Shown: piece by piece, positions 6,703 to 7,410 of the stretch
How positions within the stretch are numbered: the stretch's first letter is position 1
Layout: every line of letters begins with the position of its first letter
From: an uncultured Bryobacterales bacterium
Lineage (GTDB): Bacteria > Acidobacteriota > Terriglobia > Bryobacterales > Bryobacteraceae
Direction of reading: 5' to 3'
Length of the DNA: 7,410 bases
NCBI GenBank assembly: GCA_937859895.1
Contig: CALMAV010000234.1
Coordinates: forward strand, 848 to 8,257
Translations under genes and position numbers: made by a program
The notes under the pieces: generated by a model
Told to the model about the DNA's origin: nothing
The model's input: only the letters and a program-made list of their open reading frames with translations
Databases searched by the model: none

Positions 6703-7236
6703 CTAATCCGAATAGAAGAGATATTTGCGCCACTTATCATCGCTTCGTCCCAGCAGACGCATTAAGTGGCGACTTGTATGCAAGCTGAACGGACGCGGCG
6801 GACGCTGCAGCTTCATCCCTGCTTCTTCCGGAGTACGGCTGCCTTTGCGGTTATTACAGGTATGGCAGCAGGCCACCAGATTCTCCCAGGTGGTCTCGCC
6901 GGCACGTGAGCGAGGAACCACGTGATCTAACGTCATCTCGCCAGACGGCAGTGTTTTGTGACAGTACTGGCACGTGTAGCGGTCCCGCATCAATATGTTC
7001 TTGCGGGAAAGCGCCCGTGTCTGATGCGGAATGCGGCGATACTCCAGCAAACGGATCACAGAGGGAACGTTTAAGATCCGGCGAGCGGAGTGAACCTGAG
7101 CAGGCGCTGTCTCTTCGGCCGACGCCACGCCTTTCAGAATTAAAACCAAAGCCCTACGGGCGGCGCAGATGTTTATCGGCTCGTAGCTGGCGTTCAGCAC
7201 GAGAACCGGTTTATGCAGTCGATCCTGACCAGGCAT
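6703..7236 (-). CDS. HNH endonuclease family protein
   Basis: This is a 177-residue cytoplasmic protein with a zinc-ribbon HNH (beta-beta-alpha metal) nuclease fold. N-terminal block about 9-72: 'PVLVLNASYEPINICAARRA' and 'LEYRRIPHQT', the conserved lead of a widespread chromosomal HNH family. Nuclease part about 80-135: zinc ligands C89-x2-C92 ('CQYC') and C124-x2-C127 ('CHTC'), catalytic 'LDHVVPRSRAG' with D104-H105, 'TWENLVACC' with N119, and 'NNRKG' with N128 and K131. All motif residues are present, so it should bind metal and probably cut or nick DNA; the cellular role of this family is not established. The C-terminal 40 residues are basic. The ATG at 7236 follows a purine-rich GAGGGAGAG, which supports the start. 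It ends at TAG 6703-6705, just beyond the toxin remnant, and is convergent with it. Confidence 0.92.
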   Translation of the reverse strand: MPGQDRLHKPVLVLNASYEPINICAARRALVLILKGVASAEETAPAQVHSARRILNVPSVIRLLEYRRIPHQTRALSRKNILMRDRYTCQYCHKTLPSGEMTLDHVVPRSRAGETTWENLVACCHTCNNRKGSRTPEEAGMKLQRPPRPFSLHTSRHLMRLLGRSDDKWRKYLFYSD

Positions 7237-7244
7237 TGGATTCG

Positions 7245-7253
7245 CTCTCCCTC
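7245..7253 (-). promoter_or_regulatory. Shine-Dalgarno GAGGGAGAG for the HNH gene
   Basis: The minus strand reads GAGGGAGAG shortly before the ATG at 7236, with the GGAG core (7247-7250) ten bases away. It supports that ATG as the start. It lies between a possible upstream stop (TAG 7264-7266) and the ATG, as in a tightly packed operon. Confidence 0.5.
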
Positions 7254-7263
7254 AAGTTAACAG

Positions 7264-7410
7264 CTAATCGTCACCAACTCCAGTACCTGTGAGTACTCCC
7301 GCGGGCTTGCGAGCCGGGCTGGAGAGTTCGGAGGACAACGAAACTGATTCAGCCGCTGACGTGGCTTTCCGCAATGCTTCCAGCGACTGGGCAGTGCCGG
7401 ACGGCGCACG
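7264..7410 (-). CDS. Probable C-terminal end of an unidentified gene, cut by window edge
   Basis: On the minus strand a frame is open from the window end to TAG at 7264-7266, giving 48 residues that include 'SLEALRKATSAAESVSL' and end in 'VLTGTGVGDD'. It is Ala/Ser-rich with an acidic end, as in many flexible C-terminal tails. It would precede the HNH gene by 27 bases in the same direction. I do not recognise the family. The case is weak because two other frames are also open here: another minus frame, and a plus frame from GTG 7289 reading 'STPAGLRAGLESSEDNETD' and on to the window end, which could instead be the start of a rightward gene. No ribosome site precedes that GTG, which is why I prefer the minus reading. 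Confidence 0.38.
   Translation of the reverse strand, partial: RAPSGTAQSLEALRKATSAAESVSLSSELSSPARKPAGVLTGTGVGDD

Noticed and set aside
7289..7410. Rightward gene starting at GTG 7289
   Set aside because: The frame is open to the window end and composition is plausible, but no ribosome site precedes it and the opposite-strand frame ending at 7264 is equally open; kept only as an alternative.
1..7410. CRISPR arrays, tRNA/rRNA genes, IS inverted repeats
   Set aside because: No regularly spaced repeats, tRNA-like segments or transposase motifs were seen on either strand.

Overview
The window looks like a chromosomal segment of a Gram-negative bacterium with an outer membrane: it carries a TolC-type outer-membrane factor, a TonB-dependent receptor and a periplasmic YfiR-family protein. 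Base composition is moderately GC-rich by eye. The HNH protein, which has an N-terminal 'LNASYEP...ARRALVL.LKG' block, and the overall gene style suggest Acidobacteriota (Terriglobia-like). That taxonomic call is an inference and was not tested by a search.

Layout. (1) Positions 1-1265, + strand: the 3' part of a TolC-family efflux outer-membrane protein; its start lies before the window. (2) Positions 1319-4023, - strand: a two-gene operon, convergent with the TolC gene. A YfiR-family (DUF4154) periplasmic protein is followed, with a 4-base GTGA overlap, by a membrane hybrid histidine kinase. The kinase has a CHASE8-like periplasmic domain, HAMP, HisKA, HATPase_c and a C-terminal receiver. 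(3) About 4024-4131: a short divergent intergenic region that should hold the promoters of both sides. (4) Positions 4132-6198, + strand: a compact 688-residue TonB-dependent receptor. (5) 6199-6702: about 500 bases without an intact gene. It contains the wreck of a YhaV-family toxin gene (frameshift, in-frame stop, internal deletion) and perhaps a scrap of its PrlF-type antitoxin. (6) Positions 6703-7236, - strand: an intact HNH endonuclease-family gene. (7) 7264-7410: probably the 3' end of another - strand gene, of uncertain reality.

How the parts may work together. YfiR is known as the periplasmic repressor of YfiN, a CHASE8-HAMP-GGDEF diguanylate cyclase. Here a YfiR homologue is translationally coupled to a protein with the same kind of CHASE8-HAMP front end, but the output is a hybrid histidine kinase. 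The likely reading is a YfiR-gated phosphorelay sensor. The divergent TonB receptor is a candidate outer-membrane input or regulated target. The kinase has no histidine phosphotransfer domain and no output partner is present in the window, so the downstream response is unknown.

The two most interesting observations are the YfiR/CHASE8 hybrid-kinase pair with its divergent receptor, and the decayed PrlF-YhaV toxin locus behind the receptor gene.
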